From contig CALXKK010000009.1 in NCBI GenBank assembly GCA_944388935.1, forward strand, positions 1 to 61,609: a stretch of DNA of 61,609 nucleotides, written 5' to 3'. Shown here one piece after another: positions 1 to 8,662 of this stretch (the stretch's first letter is position 1; each line of letters starts with the position of its first letter). This stretch comes from an uncultured Clostridia bacterium. Lineage in GTDB: Bacteria; Bacillota; Clostridia; TANB77; CAG-508. Both the position numbers and the translations under genes were made by a program. Under the pieces are notes generated by a model. The model was not told the DNA's origin. It did no database searches and saw only the letters and a program-made list of their open reading frames with translations.

Positions 1-147
1 TAAACAATATCATTTTTGGTACTCTCTTTCAATATTTTTTCATATTACTTGTGACATATCTATTTTAAACCTATATTTTTAATATTTTCTTAATTTTATT
101 TTGAAAAATTTTGTCATTTTTTGTAACCGACTTACTATTATTATACC

Positions 148-176
148 TTGCTTATTTTTTTATATTGTAATATTAT
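148..176 (+). promoter_or_regulatory. Probable sigma-A promoter of the acyl-CoA synthetase gene
   Basis: TTGCTT (148-153), a 17-base spacer and TATTAT (171-176) end 30 bases before the start codon at 207, which has an AGGAGG site just upstream. Bases 1-147 hold no gene that I can see and are very AT-rich. A weaker alternative is TTGTAA at 121 with TACCTT. Confidence 0.45.
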
Positions 177-206
177 TATTACATATATATTGATTAGGAG
201 GTATAT

Positions 207-1943
207 ATGGAAAAGAAAAATTTAGCTGAAAAATTAAAGAAAAAATATCATAAAGCCTTAGAAATAACCGACTTAAAAGATTTATTATATAAGTCTGCTA
301 CAAGATATACTAGAAGAGCAGCTTTTAAATTGAAGGACAAAATCGGAAATATATACAAAGTAACCTATCAAAAATTCAAAGAAGACGTTATGGCTCTAGG
401 AACTGCATTAATTAATCTTGGATTAAAAGATGCTAATATAGCTGTAATTGGTAAAAACAGTTATAATTGGGCTGTTTCATATTTAGCTTCAACAATAGTT
501 GGAGTTGTAGTTCCAATAGATAAAGAACTAAAAACAGACGATGTTATAAATTTCTTAAATGTATCTTCTGCAAAAGCTGTCTTGGGAGATGACAGATATA
601 TAAAAGATTTAGTAAAGAATAAAAATACTATAGATAATAAAAATTTATTACTTATAAATTTCAATTCTGAAAAGGATACTAGTTCTTATATGTCTTATCA
701 ATTAGCAATGGATGCGGGATATGACCAATTAGAAGAAGGTAATAAAGATTTTGATAATATAAAAATAGATCCAGATGCCATGAAAATACTTATATTTACA
801 TCTGGCACAACAGGAAACGCTAAAGGTGTATGCCTATCACATAAAAATGTTGTATCAAATATAATGTCAACATTTGGAATTGTAAAGGTACACAGGGACG
901 ATCAAGTTCTTTCTATTTTACCTTTGCACCATACATATGAATGTACCTTAGGATATCTTCTTGTAATTTATAGCGGTGGATGTATTAGCTATTGTGAAGG
1001 ACTTCGCCATATTTCCAATAATATCTTGGAATTTAAACCAACAGTTATCTTGTGTGTTCCACTATTGCTAGAAAAAATGTACAAAAAAATAGAAGCAACC
1101 GTTAGAAAATCTTTGCCGGAAAAATATGCAAACATTGAAGGAGATGTAATTGCTCAACTACCTTTTATTATAAAAAAAGTTGTAATAAGTAAGGTTAAAA
1201 ATTCTCTTGGCGGAAGATTAAGAGCTTTTATAGTTGGTGCTGCACCACTTAGCCCAGATGTAATAAAATCATTTGATAATTTACACATAAAATCTATACA
1301 AGGATATGGTCTTACAGAATGTTCCCCTCTTGTTGCTGGAAACAATGATTTCTATATTAAACCAGACGCTGTTGGGTTACCTATTCCTAATGTTTCTTAT
1401 AAAATAGATAAACCGGACGAAACTGGAGTTGGAGAAATACTTGTAAAAGGACCTAATGTAATGCTTGGATATTACAAAAATGAAGAAGAAACTAAAAAGA
1501 CAATTGTTGATGGATGGTTCCATACTGGAGATTTAGGAAGAGTTGATGACGATGGATGGCTTTATATTACTGGTAGATTAAAAACAGTTATTGTAACACA
1601 AAATGGAAAAAATATTTATCCAGAAGAAATAGAACATTATTTAAATGAAAACCCTTTAATTTCCGAATCATTAGTAACAGGTGTACCAGATGATAATACA
1701 GATGAAGTATATGTTAATGCCCAAATATTCCCAAACCTTGATGCAATAAAAGAATATTTAAAAGGTGCCATTCCTCAAAAAGAAGAAATTTTCGCAATAA
1801 TTAAAGATATTATTGCAAGCGTAAATAAAAAATTACCAAACTACAAACATATCAAATCTTTTATTGTAAAAGATGAGGAATTTGAAAAAACTACTACTCA
1901 AAAAATAAAAAGATTTGGTAAAAATATTGAAAATAATAAATAA
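207..1943 (+). CDS. AMP-forming long-chain acyl-CoA synthetase (AMP-binding enzyme)
   Basis: Member of the ANL adenylate-forming superfamily. It activates a carboxylic acid, most likely a fatty acid, with ATP and then transfers it to CoA in the cytoplasm. The phosphate-binding loop IFTSGTTGNAKG lies near residues 195-206, the adenine-site motif GYGLTECSP near 365 and the hinge region GWFHTGDLG near 435. The C-terminal region TTTQKIKRF carries the family's catalytic lysine. At 578 residues it is typical of the long-chain acyl-CoA synthetase branch. The start is fixed by AGGAGG 7 bases before the ATG. It is monocistronic, with a promoter before it and a terminator after it. The chain length of the substrate cannot be read from sequence. 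Confidence 0.9.
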   Translation: MEKKNLAEKLKKKYHKALEITDLKDLLYKSATRYTRRAAFKLKDKIGNIYKVTYQKFKEDVMALGTALINLGLKDANIAVIGKNSYNWAVSYLASTIVGVVVPIDKELKTDDVINFLNVSSAKAVLGDDRYIKDLVKNKNTIDNKNLLLINFNSEKDTSSYMSYQLAMDAGYDQLEEGNKDFDNIKIDPDAMKILIFTSGTTGNAKGVCLSHKNVVSNIMSTFGIVKVHRDDQVLSILPLHHTYECTLGYLLVIYSGGCISYCEGLRHISNNILEFKPTVILCVPLLLEKMYKKIEATVRKSLPEKYANIEGDVIAQLPFIIKKVVISKVKNSLGGRLRAFIVGAAPLSPDVIKSFDNLHIKSIQGYGLTECSPLVAGNNDFYIKPDAVGLPIPNVSYKIDKPDETGVGEILVKGPNVMLGYYKNEEETKKTIVDGWFHTGDLGRVDDDGWLYITGRLKTVIVTQNGKNIYPEEIEHYLNENPLISESLVTGVPDDNTDEVYVNAQIFPNLDAIKEYLKGAIPQKEEIFAIIKDIIASVNKKLPNYKHIKSFIVKDEEFEKTTTQKIKRFGKNIENNK

Positions 1944-1948
1944 TTTTT

Positions 1949-1983
1949 AAAGCCAACTGCTTATAAAACAGCTGGCTTTTTTT
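1949..1983 (+). terminator. Intrinsic terminator after the acyl-CoA synthetase gene
   Basis: Arms AAAGCCAACTG (1949-1959) and CAGCTGGCTTT (1969-1979), with one mismatch, run into a seven-T tract. The next gene is convergent on the minus strand. Confidence 0.8.
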
Positions 1984-1988
1984 CTACC

Positions 1989-2627
1989 TTATTCTACTTT
2001 TCCAAATTTATCAAATGGCCAAAATCTAAATGCTACTATACTTTCTATTTTATCTTGTGGGATACATCCAAATGCTCTGCAATCGTGGCTATTTTGTCTG
2101 TTATCTCCCATTGCAAATACAGTTCCTTCTGGTACTGTAAAATCTACTAATAATCCACCTTCAGATTCTGTTTTTACACTATCTGATAAATAATCCTCTT
2201 CTAATTCTTTATCATTTATATATACTTTTCCATTTTGAATCTTAACATGTTCTCCAGGGAGTGCTATTACTCTTTTAATATAGCTTACTTTTCCTATTTC
2301 CAATACATTATGAACAAATCTATTAAATGCTCCTTCTGGCTCTTTATATATTGCTGTTGGAGATTCTTCAAATTCCTTTTCTGTTAAATATTCTTCTGTT
2401 GGAGCTTCAAACGTAATTATTTGACCTCTTTTTGGTAATTTATTTCCAAAACGTATTGTTCTATTTAATATTAGTCTTTGTCCCTCTATTAATGTTGGTT
2501 TCATAGATACTGATTGAACTTGAGTAGGAGTCATAATATAATATCTAAACCACAAACCTAATGCTACAGCTATAATTATACATATTACCCACTCTAGAAT
2601 ATTTCTTAATTCATCATTAATATTCAT
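1989..2627 (-). CDS. lepB: Signal peptidase I
   Basis: Membrane-bound serine protease (S26 family) that removes signal peptides from Sec and Tat substrates on the outer face of the membrane. It has one N-terminal membrane segment (about residues 10-30). The nucleophile is in SVSMKPTL (Ser41) and the general base in YIKRVIALPGE (Lys118). The family box GDNRQNSHDCRAFG follows. At 212 residues it is slightly longer than SipS because of an acidic insert after residue 75. It lies 93 bases downstream of dapD on the same strand with no terminator between them, so the two may be co-transcribed. Confidence 0.93.
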   Translation of the reverse strand: MNINDELRNILEWVICIIIAVALGLWFRYYIMTPTQVQSVSMKPTLIEGQRLILNRTIRFGNKLPKRGQIITFEAPTEEYLTEKEFEESPTAIYKEPEGAFNRFVHNVLEIGKVSYIKRVIALPGEHVKIQNGKVYINDKELEEDYLSDSVKTESEGGLLVDFTVPEGTVFAMGDNRQNSHDCRAFGCIPQDKIESIVAFRFWPFDKFGKVE

Positions 2628-2720
2628 TTTTTAAAATTGCCTCCTAGATTATACTAGAATTGCAATGTCATCTTTTTTGCTTCATTGCTTCTTCTGTATT
2701 TTTAATAAAAGCCTTCTAAA

Positions 2721-3512
2721 TTAAGGTCTTAATAAGTCTTCTAATACTACTTTACTTCCATATTTAATAATTATTGGAACTGATTTTGATAATGTTACTC
2801 CTTCTATATTAGATTTAACATCTCTTGTTCCAGGTATTACAACCGCATCTCTTGGTATTACAATTTGACCATTTTCATTTGGTGTTATAATATTTCCATT
2901 TACATTATCATAAACCGGTGTACTTGCAGTAATAGTAACACCTGCTCCTATTACAGCACCTTCTTCTACAATTGTACCTTCTGTTATTTGTGAACCAGCT
3001 CCTACAAAAACATTATCCTCTATTATTACTGGATATGCTCCTACTGGCTCTAAAACTCCACCTATAATAACACCTGCACCTAAATGTACATTTTTACCTA
3101 TTTGTGCGCATGAACCAACTAGTGCTAAAGAATCTACCATAGAACCTTCATCTATGTATGCTCCTATATTTGTATAACAAGGTGGCATAAATGTAACACC
3201 TTTTCCAATAAACACACCATCTCTAATAGATACTGTTTTAGATACAACTCTTACAGTTTCTTCTAATGTAACTTCTCTATCTCCCATTGTATCTTTATCT
3301 ATTGTTCCATCTCCAAAATCTATTACTTCTCCATATTTAAATCCTAGTAAAATAAATTGTTTTACCCATTTATTTACTTTCCATTCATCATTTTCTTTTG
3401 ATGCTACTCTTACTTTACCAGTGTTTAAATCATGCTTGAATTCTTCCCATACTGGCATAAAATCTTCTCTTGTAAGATTTTCTTCTTCTAGCATTTTTAA
3501 ATATTTCTCCAT
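2721..3512 (-). CDS. dapD: Tetrahydrodipicolinate N-succinyltransferase (DapD type)
   Basis: Hexapeptide-repeat acyltransferase of the succinylase branch of lysine/diaminopimelate synthesis. It transfers succinyl from succinyl-CoA to tetrahydrodipicolinate. The N-terminal helical part (residues 1-100) is followed by left-handed beta-helix repeats. The DapD signatures YTNIGAYIDEGSMVD and VGSCAQIGKNVHL and the segment GGVLEP are readable. The layout matches DapD rather than the acetyltransferase DapH, which is the common choice in Bacillus. At 263 residues it is normal for DapD. The gene is divergent from the murE-like gene, and dapF lies 3 kb away. The substrate (succinyl rather than acetyl) is inferred from family resemblance. 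Confidence 0.8.
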   Translation of the reverse strand: MEKYLKMLEEENLTREDFMPVWEEFKHDLNTGKVRVASKENDEWKVNKWVKQFILLGFKYGEVIDFGDGTIDKDTMGDREVTLEETVRVVSKTVSIRDGVFIGKGVTFMPPCYTNIGAYIDEGSMVDSLALVGSCAQIGKNVHLGAGVIIGGVLEPVGAYPVIIEDNVFVGAGSQITEGTIVEEGAVIGAGVTITASTPVYDNVNGNIITPNENGQIVIPRDAVVIPGTRDVKSNIEGVTLSKSVPIIIKYGSKVVLEDLLRP

Positions 3513-3637
3513 AATAGCCTCCTTAATTTGTATTCATTTATTTATAAAAAATTATTATAATTTATTTTATTCGCTCACATAATATCACAAACAAATTTAA
3601 TTATCAATAATTATACAACCTTAATTTCGCAATGCTA

Positions 3638-3666
3638 TGTACAAAAATGGCAAAAAAGTGTATAAT
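3638..3666 (+). promoter_or_regulatory. Sigma-A promoter of the murE-like gene
   Basis: TGTACA (3638-3643), 17 bases, TATAAT (3661-3666). It lies 20 bases before the ATG at 3686 and so excludes the longer reading frame that opens at 3632. Confidence 0.65.
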
Positions 3667-3685
3667 GCGCCTAGAGGTGAAAAAA

Positions 3686-5188
3686 ATGAAAATTAAAGAT
3701 GTTTTTAATAATATAGAAATAATGGAATCTGTTGGTAGTTTAGATACAGAAATTAATAATCTTGCTTCAGATTCTAGAGTTATAGAAAAAAATGATATGT
3801 TTTTTGCAATAAAAGGTTATGATTTAGACGGTACCAAATTTATACCTAGTGCTATTAAAAATGGTGCAGTTGCAATAGTAGTTGACGAAACTTGTAATCT
3901 TTCTGATTATGATGTTCCAGAAAGTGTAACACTTATTAAGGTTTCTAATATTCGTCGTACTCTTGCAATTGCAAGTTGCAATTTATATGATAATCCATCT
4001 AAGAAATTAAAACTTATAGGTGTTACAGGAACAAAAGGAAAAACAACATCTACTTTTATGATAAAATCAATTTTACAACAACATGGGTATAAAGTTGGAT
4101 TAATTGGTAGTATTGCAATTTATATTAATGATGAGAAATTAGAAGATTGTGACAGAACAACTGCAGAAAGTTTTAAAATACAAAAAACTCTTGCTATGAT
4201 GGTTAAAGAAAATGTTGATATAGCTATCTTAGAAGTTTCTTCCCAAGCTATGAAATTAGATAGAGTTTATGGTACAGATTTTGATGCTGTATTATTTACA
4301 AATCTTTCTGAGGACCACATTAGTCCAAAAGAACATAAAGATATGGAAGATTATTTCCAAGCTAAACTTTCTTTAGCCAAAATGGCTCCATTCGTTGTGT
4401 TTAATTTAGATAATGAATACACAGCTAGAATTCCAAACCTTTTACCAGATAAAGAATTAAGAAGCTTTGCTATGGATACAAAAGCAGATGTTATGGCAAA
4501 AGATTTAAACTTAAGCAATACAGGTGTCGATTTTACTCTTTGCATGAATGATAAAGAATTTCCTGTAAGAGTTTCTATTCCAGGTAGATATATGGTTTAT
4601 AACTGCTTAGGAGCTATTGGAATTGCAACTTATTTTGGAGCAAATGTAAAAAATATTCAAGACGCTTTAAAACATATTAAAGTATTTGGTAGAAGCGAAG
4701 TTGTTCCAAATAAACTTGGACTAAAAATAATAATAGATTATGCACATACACCATCTAGCCTACAATCTATTTTGGAAACAGTTAAACCTTATACAAAAGG
4801 TAGAGTAATCTGTACTTGGGGTGTTGGTGGAGACAGAGATTCTAAAAAGCGTCCTATAATGGGAGAAATCTCTGGAAAACTTGCAGATTTAACTATACTT
4901 ACATCTGACCAAGTTCGTACAGAAGACCCTAATAAAATTTTAGATGATATAGAAGTTGGACTAAAAAAATCTGGCGGAAAATATGTACGTATTTTAAATA
5001 GAACAGAAGCTATAAAATATGCTTTATCTATCGCAACTCCAGATGATATTATAGTTTTACCAGGACTTGGTAGTGATTTATATATAGAATATATGCATGT
5101 TAAATATCCATATGATGAAAGAGTCGTAATTCACGATGCAATAGAAGAAATGATTGCCTCTGGAGAAAGAAAACCAGTGGAAGAATAA
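3686..5188 (+). CDS. MurE-like Mur ligase with atypical amino-acid-binding motifs
   Basis: ATP-dependent Mur ligase closest to MurE, which adds the third stem-peptide residue to UDP-MurNAc-L-Ala-D-Glu. The N-terminal UDP-binding domain (residues 1-100) is followed by the P-loop GVTGTKGKTT (about 113-122). The central domain has the lysine for carbamylation in EDYFQAKLSL, and the C-terminal domain carries GGDRDSKKRPIMG. Two normally conserved substrate sites differ. The canonical DNPR box reads DQVR, and the canonical GKGHE box reads GLGSD in LPGLGSDLYIEY. The ATG at 3686 is chosen because GAGGTG sits 7 bases upstream and the promoter lies inside the longer frame. It is 500 residues long. DapD and DapF nearby imply a DAP-type wall, so this may be a MurE that tolerates a different residue, or a paralogue. 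Confidence 0.75.
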   Translation: MKIKDVFNNIEIMESVGSLDTEINNLASDSRVIEKNDMFFAIKGYDLDGTKFIPSAIKNGAVAIVVDETCNLSDYDVPESVTLIKVSNIRRTLAIASCNLYDNPSKKLKLIGVTGTKGKTTSTFMIKSILQQHGYKVGLIGSIAIYINDEKLEDCDRTTAESFKIQKTLAMMVKENVDIAILEVSSQAMKLDRVYGTDFDAVLFTNLSEDHISPKEHKDMEDYFQAKLSLAKMAPFVVFNLDNEYTARIPNLLPDKELRSFAMDTKADVMAKDLNLSNTGVDFTLCMNDKEFPVRVSIPGRYMVYNCLGAIGIATYFGANVKNIQDALKHIKVFGRSEVVPNKLGLKIIIDYAHTPSSLQSILETVKPYTKGRVICTWGVGGDRDSKKRPIMGEISGKLADLTILTSDQVRTEDPNKILDDIEVGLKKSGGKYVRILNRTEAIKYALSIATPDDIIVLPGLGSDLYIEYMHVKYPYDERVVIHDAIEEMIASGERKPVEE

Positions 5189-5197
5189 TTATTTTAA

Positions 5198-5225
5198 GCT
5201 ACACTTTAGAGTGTAGCCTTTTTAA
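5198..5225 (+). terminator. Intrinsic terminator after the murE-like gene
   Basis: GCTACACT (5198-5205), loop TTAG and AGTGTAGC (5210-5217) are followed by CCTTTTTAATTT. It sits between convergent genes. The T tract favours the plus strand. Confidence 0.8.
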
Positions 5226-5241
5226 TTTAAAAATAAGTTCA

Positions 5242-6507
5242 TTACTCATTTATATATTTAATTACATCACCATAAATGTAAAAACTTCCAACAATAAAAA
5301 TAGTATAATCTTTGTATTTTTGTAAGCTCTTTTTTATTGCCTCCTTTAATTCTATGTCCATTACATTTTTTCCATCAAGACTAATTGCTTCATTCTTTAA
5401 TATTCCCTTATCCCAATATCTCTCTTTACTATTTCCATTAGTAAATATATAAATATTTTCATTATTTTTTACTAATAATTTTAGTATAGTTTTATAATCT
5501 TTAGATTTTAGTAAAGATATGATAAATACTTTTTTAGTATCTTTATAATACATATTAACAGAATTTATAAAATTCTTTATTGCAAGTTCATTATGCCCTC
5601 CATCATATATAACTGTAGGATTTTCGTGTATTGTCTCAAATCTACCTTTGTGAATTACTGTTTCTAATGCTTCTCTTACTTTATCTTCAGGTAAATTATA
5701 TTTATTTTTCAAGATTTCTACTGCTTCCAAGCAAATACTTGCGTTATATATTTGAGATTTTCCTTTAAGTTTTATCTTTACATTTTTATATTGTTTATAA
5801 TCAAATGTTTGAAAATCTTTATTATATGAATAATTTTCTACTTCTTCTTTATGTATCATATGTAATTTATTGTTTTCACTTTTGCATTTATCTATAATAA
5901 CTTTATCTACACTTTCATTTTGGCTAATATAAATTGTATTTGAATTTTTCTTAATTATTCCTGCCTTTTGAAAAGCAATTTCTTCTAAAGAATTTCCTAA
6001 AATTTTCATATGGTCATATCCAATAGAATTTATAATAGAAACCTCCGGATAAATTATATTTGTACAATCATATAAACCACCCATTCCGACTTCCATAACA
6101 ACTATATCACATCTTTGCATTTTAAAATATATTATAGCCATTGTTGTTTCCAATTCAAACAATGTAACATTATTATCATGATTATTATTATATTCCTTAA
6201 TTAAAGGATCTAGCTGTATTATAATTTTTTCCATCTCTTGATTCGTAATATTTATATTATTAACACTAATTCTTTCATTATATTTTATTAAATGTGGAGA
6301 TATAAATTTCCCTACTTTATATCCACTTTTAAAAAAGATATTTGTCATCATTTCTGTGCAACTACCTTTTCCATTTGTTCCAGCAATATGTATAAATTTC
6401 AAATTCTCTTCTGGATGATTTAATTTTTCCATAAAATATTTCATTGCTTCCAATGTTGGACCTTTATTTCCAGGAAAAAATCCTTGTAAATATTTTTCTA
6501 CATTCAT
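5242..6507 (-). CDS. folC: Folylpolyglutamate synthase / dihydrofolate synthase
   Basis: Mur-ligase-fold enzyme that adds glutamate to folates and may also make dihydrofolate from dihydropteroate. The P-loop HIAGTNGKGS lies near residues 40-50. The family box VVMEVGMGGLYDCTN lies near 135 and the C-terminal YDGGHNELA near 303. At 421 residues it is normal for FolC. AGGAG precedes the ATG. It follows dapF on the same strand after 59 bases, so dapF-folC is probably one transcript. No other folate gene is in the window. Whether it has the dihydrofolate synthase activity cannot be decided here. Confidence 0.88.
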   Translation of the reverse strand: MNVEKYLQGFFPGNKGPTLEAMKYFMEKLNHPEENLKFIHIAGTNGKGSCTEMMTNIFFKSGYKVGKFISPHLIKYNERISVNNINITNQEMEKIIIQLDPLIKEYNNNHDNNVTLFELETTMAIIYFKMQRCDIVVMEVGMGGLYDCTNIIYPEVSIINSIGYDHMKILGNSLEEIAFQKAGIIKKNSNTIYISQNESVDKVIIDKCKSENNKLHMIHKEEVENYSYNKDFQTFDYKQYKNVKIKLKGKSQIYNASICLEAVEILKNKYNLPEDKVREALETVIHKGRFETIHENPTVIYDGGHNELAIKNFINSVNMYYKDTKKVFIISLLKSKDYKTILKLLVKNNENIYIFTNGNSKERYWDKGILKNEAISLDGKNVMDIELKEAIKKSLQKYKDYTIFIVGSFYIYGDVIKYINE

Positions 6508-6566
6508 TTTTATTTCTCCTATTTTAATATCCTATTAGTTTTATCATATTTTATTAATTTTGTATA

Positions 6567-7418
6567 CTAAATTATTATACTTCCATCATATACTTTTGTA
6601 GCAATTCCAGACATAAGAATATGTCCATTTTGTTTATTATAGCTTACTTTTAACTCTCCTCCTTTTAAAATAGTTTTTACAAAGCTTGAGCATATTCCTT
6701 TATAATAACCTATACAAAATGCAGCACATGCACCAGTTCCACAAGCATATGTCTCTCCTACTCCTCTTTCCCAAGTTCTAATTTTTAAAGTATTTCTTCC
6801 TAAGCTTTGAACAAATTCAACATTTATTTTATTTGGAAAACATTTCATATTTTCTATTGATGGACCATATTTTTCTATATCTATTTTTTCAACATTATTT
6901 ACAAAAACTACCAAATGTGGGTTTCCCATTGATATGTAATTTCCTATAAATTTAGTATCTTCTACATTAATATTTATTGCTATAGGAATTTTATAATTAT
7001 TTTTTACTGTAATATTTTTTGAATCATCAAAAATTGGTCTACCCATATCTATCTCTACTTCTTGCACTTCTCCATTTCTAACCATTAATCTTGCAATCTT
7101 AACTCCCGCTTTTGTTTCTATTCTAATATTTGTTTTTTCTATAATTTTGTTATCATAAATGTATTTACAAAAACACCTTATGCCATTTCCACACATCTCT
7201 GCTTCTGTTCCATCTTTATTAAAAATCTGCATTCTTGCATCAGCAATTTTACTTTCTTTTACTAAAATAAGTCCATCTGCACCAACTCCAAAATTTCTAT
7301 TACACATATATCTTGCAATTTGTGGTATTTTACTTTCTGCAATAATATTTTTATCGTTCATACAATTTATACAGATATAATCATTACCTAGCCCATGCAT
7401 TTTAGAAAAAGTAACCAT
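6567..7418 (-). CDS. dapF: Diaminopimelate epimerase
   Basis: Converts LL-diaminopimelate to meso-diaminopimelate, the cross-linking residue of DAP-type peptidoglycan and the precursor of lysine. The two catalytic cysteines are in MCGNGIRCF (Cys76) and ETYACGTGACAAF (Cys226), and the N-terminal motif MHGLGNDYI is intact. The ATG at 7418 is preferred over an upstream in-frame ATG at 7436 because GGGAGGTG lies 7 bases before it. This gives 283 residues, the usual size. The start codon lies inside one arm of a perfect 14-base inverted repeat, so translation may be controlled by RNA structure. folC follows. Confidence 0.93.
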   Translation of the reverse strand: MVTFSKMHGLGNDYICINCMNDKNIIAESKIPQIARYMCNRNFGVGADGLILVKESKIADARMQIFNKDGTEAEMCGNGIRCFCKYIYDNKIIEKTNIRIETKAGVKIARLMVRNGEVQEVEIDMGRPIFDDSKNITVKNNYKIPIAININVEDTKFIGNYISMGNPHLVVFVNNVEKIDIEKYGPSIENMKCFPNKINVEFVQSLGRNTLKIRTWERGVGETYACGTGACAAFCIGYYKGICSSFVKTILKGGELKVSYNKQNGHILMSGIATKVYDGSIII

Positions 7419-7475
7419 ATTATTTACACCTCCCATACATTAAAATATGTATTTTTAATAAATATGGTTACTTTA
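7408..7475 (-). promoter_or_regulatory. Inverted repeat enclosing the dapF ribosome binding site
   Basis: Plus-strand bases 7408-7421 (AAAGTAACCATATT) and 7462-7475 (AATATGGTTACTTT) are perfect complements. In the dapF mRNA the 3' arm contains the ATG, and the loop holds a second hairpin (ATACAT/ATGTAT) and the GGGAGGTG site. The structure could hide the start codon. This is inference from sequence symmetry only. Confidence 0.45.
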
Positions 7476-7503
7476 ATATGTAAATAAGTTTTATCCTCTT
7501 CTA

Positions 7504-7532
7504 TTGGTTTTCCTTGTTTTTTCTGGTATAAT
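7504..7532 (+). promoter_or_regulatory. Extended -10 promoter of the PHP-domain gene
   Basis: TTGGTT (7504-7509), 17 bases, TATAAT (7527-7532), with a TG at 7524-7525 making an extended -10 element. The transcript would start near 7539, ahead of the ATG at 7558. Confidence 0.75.
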
Positions 7533-7557
7533 GCTTTCGAAAGGTAAGGTGAGCGAA

Positions 7558-8442
7558 ATGAAAAAATTTAATTTACACACTCATTCTAAGCATTCATTAG
7601 ACGCAACTTTAGATATTAACGAAATCTTAAACGAAGGATTTGAGAAATATATTAATTACTTATCAGTTACAGACCACAACACCTGCGAAGCTTACTTAGA
7701 TTTAGATAAAACAAAAATAAATGGTAGAGGAACTTTAATTTATGGAATGGAAGCTGATGCAGTAATTAATAATATTACATATGATATTTTATGCTATGGC
7801 TTTAATTTAGATCCTATAAGCAATTGGGCTAAAGAGCAATATAGCGATGTTGCTACAAGACAAACTAAAATATATAAAAAACTAGAAGAATTATGTGATA
7901 CTTTAAATATAAAACTAGATACTTCTACACCATTTAATCCACAAACAGAGTTTGCACATGCTGCGGTTTTTAGAATGCTAGGAACTACTCCAGAAAATAA
8001 AGCATTTCTAGACAAATATAATATTGGAGCAGTAGGAGATTTATATAGAAAAAGTACAATGGACTCTAGTTTTCCATTATACATTGATATGACAATTGTT
8101 TGGCCTACTATTGAAACATTAGGAGAAATAATCCATAAAAATGGTGGTAAAATCTTCTTAGCACATCCATATAGATATGCAAAAAATGCCAATGTTGATG
8201 ACTTGTTAAACTCTTGTGCACCCTATATTGATGGAATAGAAATTTATAATGACCCAAAAAATTTTGAAGAAGTACAGCATTTATATAATTTTGCTAAAAA
8301 CAATAACTTACTTGTATCTCAAGGAAGTGACTTCCACGGAAACGAAAAACATAACAAAATTGATGTAGATTATTTAACAGAAGAAATGCAAAACGATATA
8401 GAAAACTGGATTAATGATATAAATGGAAAAGTTGAATTTTAA
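7558..8442 (+). CDS. PHP-domain metal-dependent phosphoesterase
   Basis: Polymerase and histidinol phosphatase (PHP) fold hydrolase, expected to bind two or three metal ions and cleave a phosphoester. The metal-binding boxes are HTHSKHS near the N-terminus (His7, His9), TDHNT near residue 40, HPYRY near 203 and GSDFHG near 258. The ATG at 7558 is used because AAGGTAAGGTGAG lies just upstream and the promoter falls within the longer frame. At 294 residues it resembles stand-alone PHP proteins of the RNase AM/YciV or histidinol-phosphatase type. The substrate is unknown. It is divergent from dapF. Confidence 0.75.
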   Translation: MKKFNLHTHSKHSLDATLDINEILNEGFEKYINYLSVTDHNTCEAYLDLDKTKINGRGTLIYGMEADAVINNITYDILCYGFNLDPISNWAKEQYSDVATRQTKIYKKLEELCDTLNIKLDTSTPFNPQTEFAHAAVFRMLGTTPENKAFLDKYNIGAVGDLYRKSTMDSSFPLYIDMTIVWPTIETLGEIIHKNGGKIFLAHPYRYAKNANVDDLLNSCAPYIDGIEIYNDPKNFEEVQHLYNFAKNNNLLVSQGSDFHGNEKHNKIDVDYLTEEMQNDIENWINDINGKVEF

Positions 8443-8453
8443 CCATAAAAGAA

Positions 8454-8494
8454 AACCTAGAATCATTTATAACTCTAGGTTATTTTTATTTATT
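8454..8494. terminator. Bidirectional terminator between PHP gene and unknown cassette
   Basis: AACCTAGA (8454-8461) pairs with TCTAGGTT (8474-8481). A T-rich tract follows on the plus strand and an A-rich tract precedes it, so it can serve both converging transcripts. Confidence 0.7.
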
Positions 8495-8498
8495 TTAG

Positions 8499-8642
8499 TC
8501 ATCTTTCGTTTTCCTCTTCTTCTTTTTCTGCTTTTTCCTTTTTCTCTTTCTTTTTGTTCATTATATCTAATATTTGCTTTGCTCTATCACCATATTCCTT
8601 TTTTATTCTTTCTTCTTTCTCTTTATCTAACACTATCTTCAT
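8499..8642 (-). CDS. Small highly charged protein, 47 residues, unknown
   Basis: A short open frame at the 3' end of the unknown cassette. It is almost entirely Lys and Glu, with a likely helix: KEKEERIKKEYGDR near the N-terminus, then long K/E runs ending ENER. GAGGGGG lies directly before the ATG. A GTG three codons later is better spaced from that site, so the true product may be 44 residues. It ends just before the shared terminator, which supports its being the last gene of the transcript. No family is recognised. The low-complexity composition means a chance open frame is possible. Confidence 0.4.
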   Translation of the reverse strand: MKIVLDKEKEERIKKEYGDRAKQILDIMNKKKEKKEKAEKEEEENER

Positions 8643-8662
8643 CCCCCTCTATTTGTATTTCT

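Noticed and set aside
3632..3685. Longer start for the murE-like gene
   Set aside because: The -35/-10 pair overlaps those codons and the family N-terminus aligns with the ATG at 3686.
7504..7557. 18 upstream codons extending the PHP protein
   Set aside because: They contain the extended -10 promoter, and a good ribosome binding site lies before the ATG at 7558.
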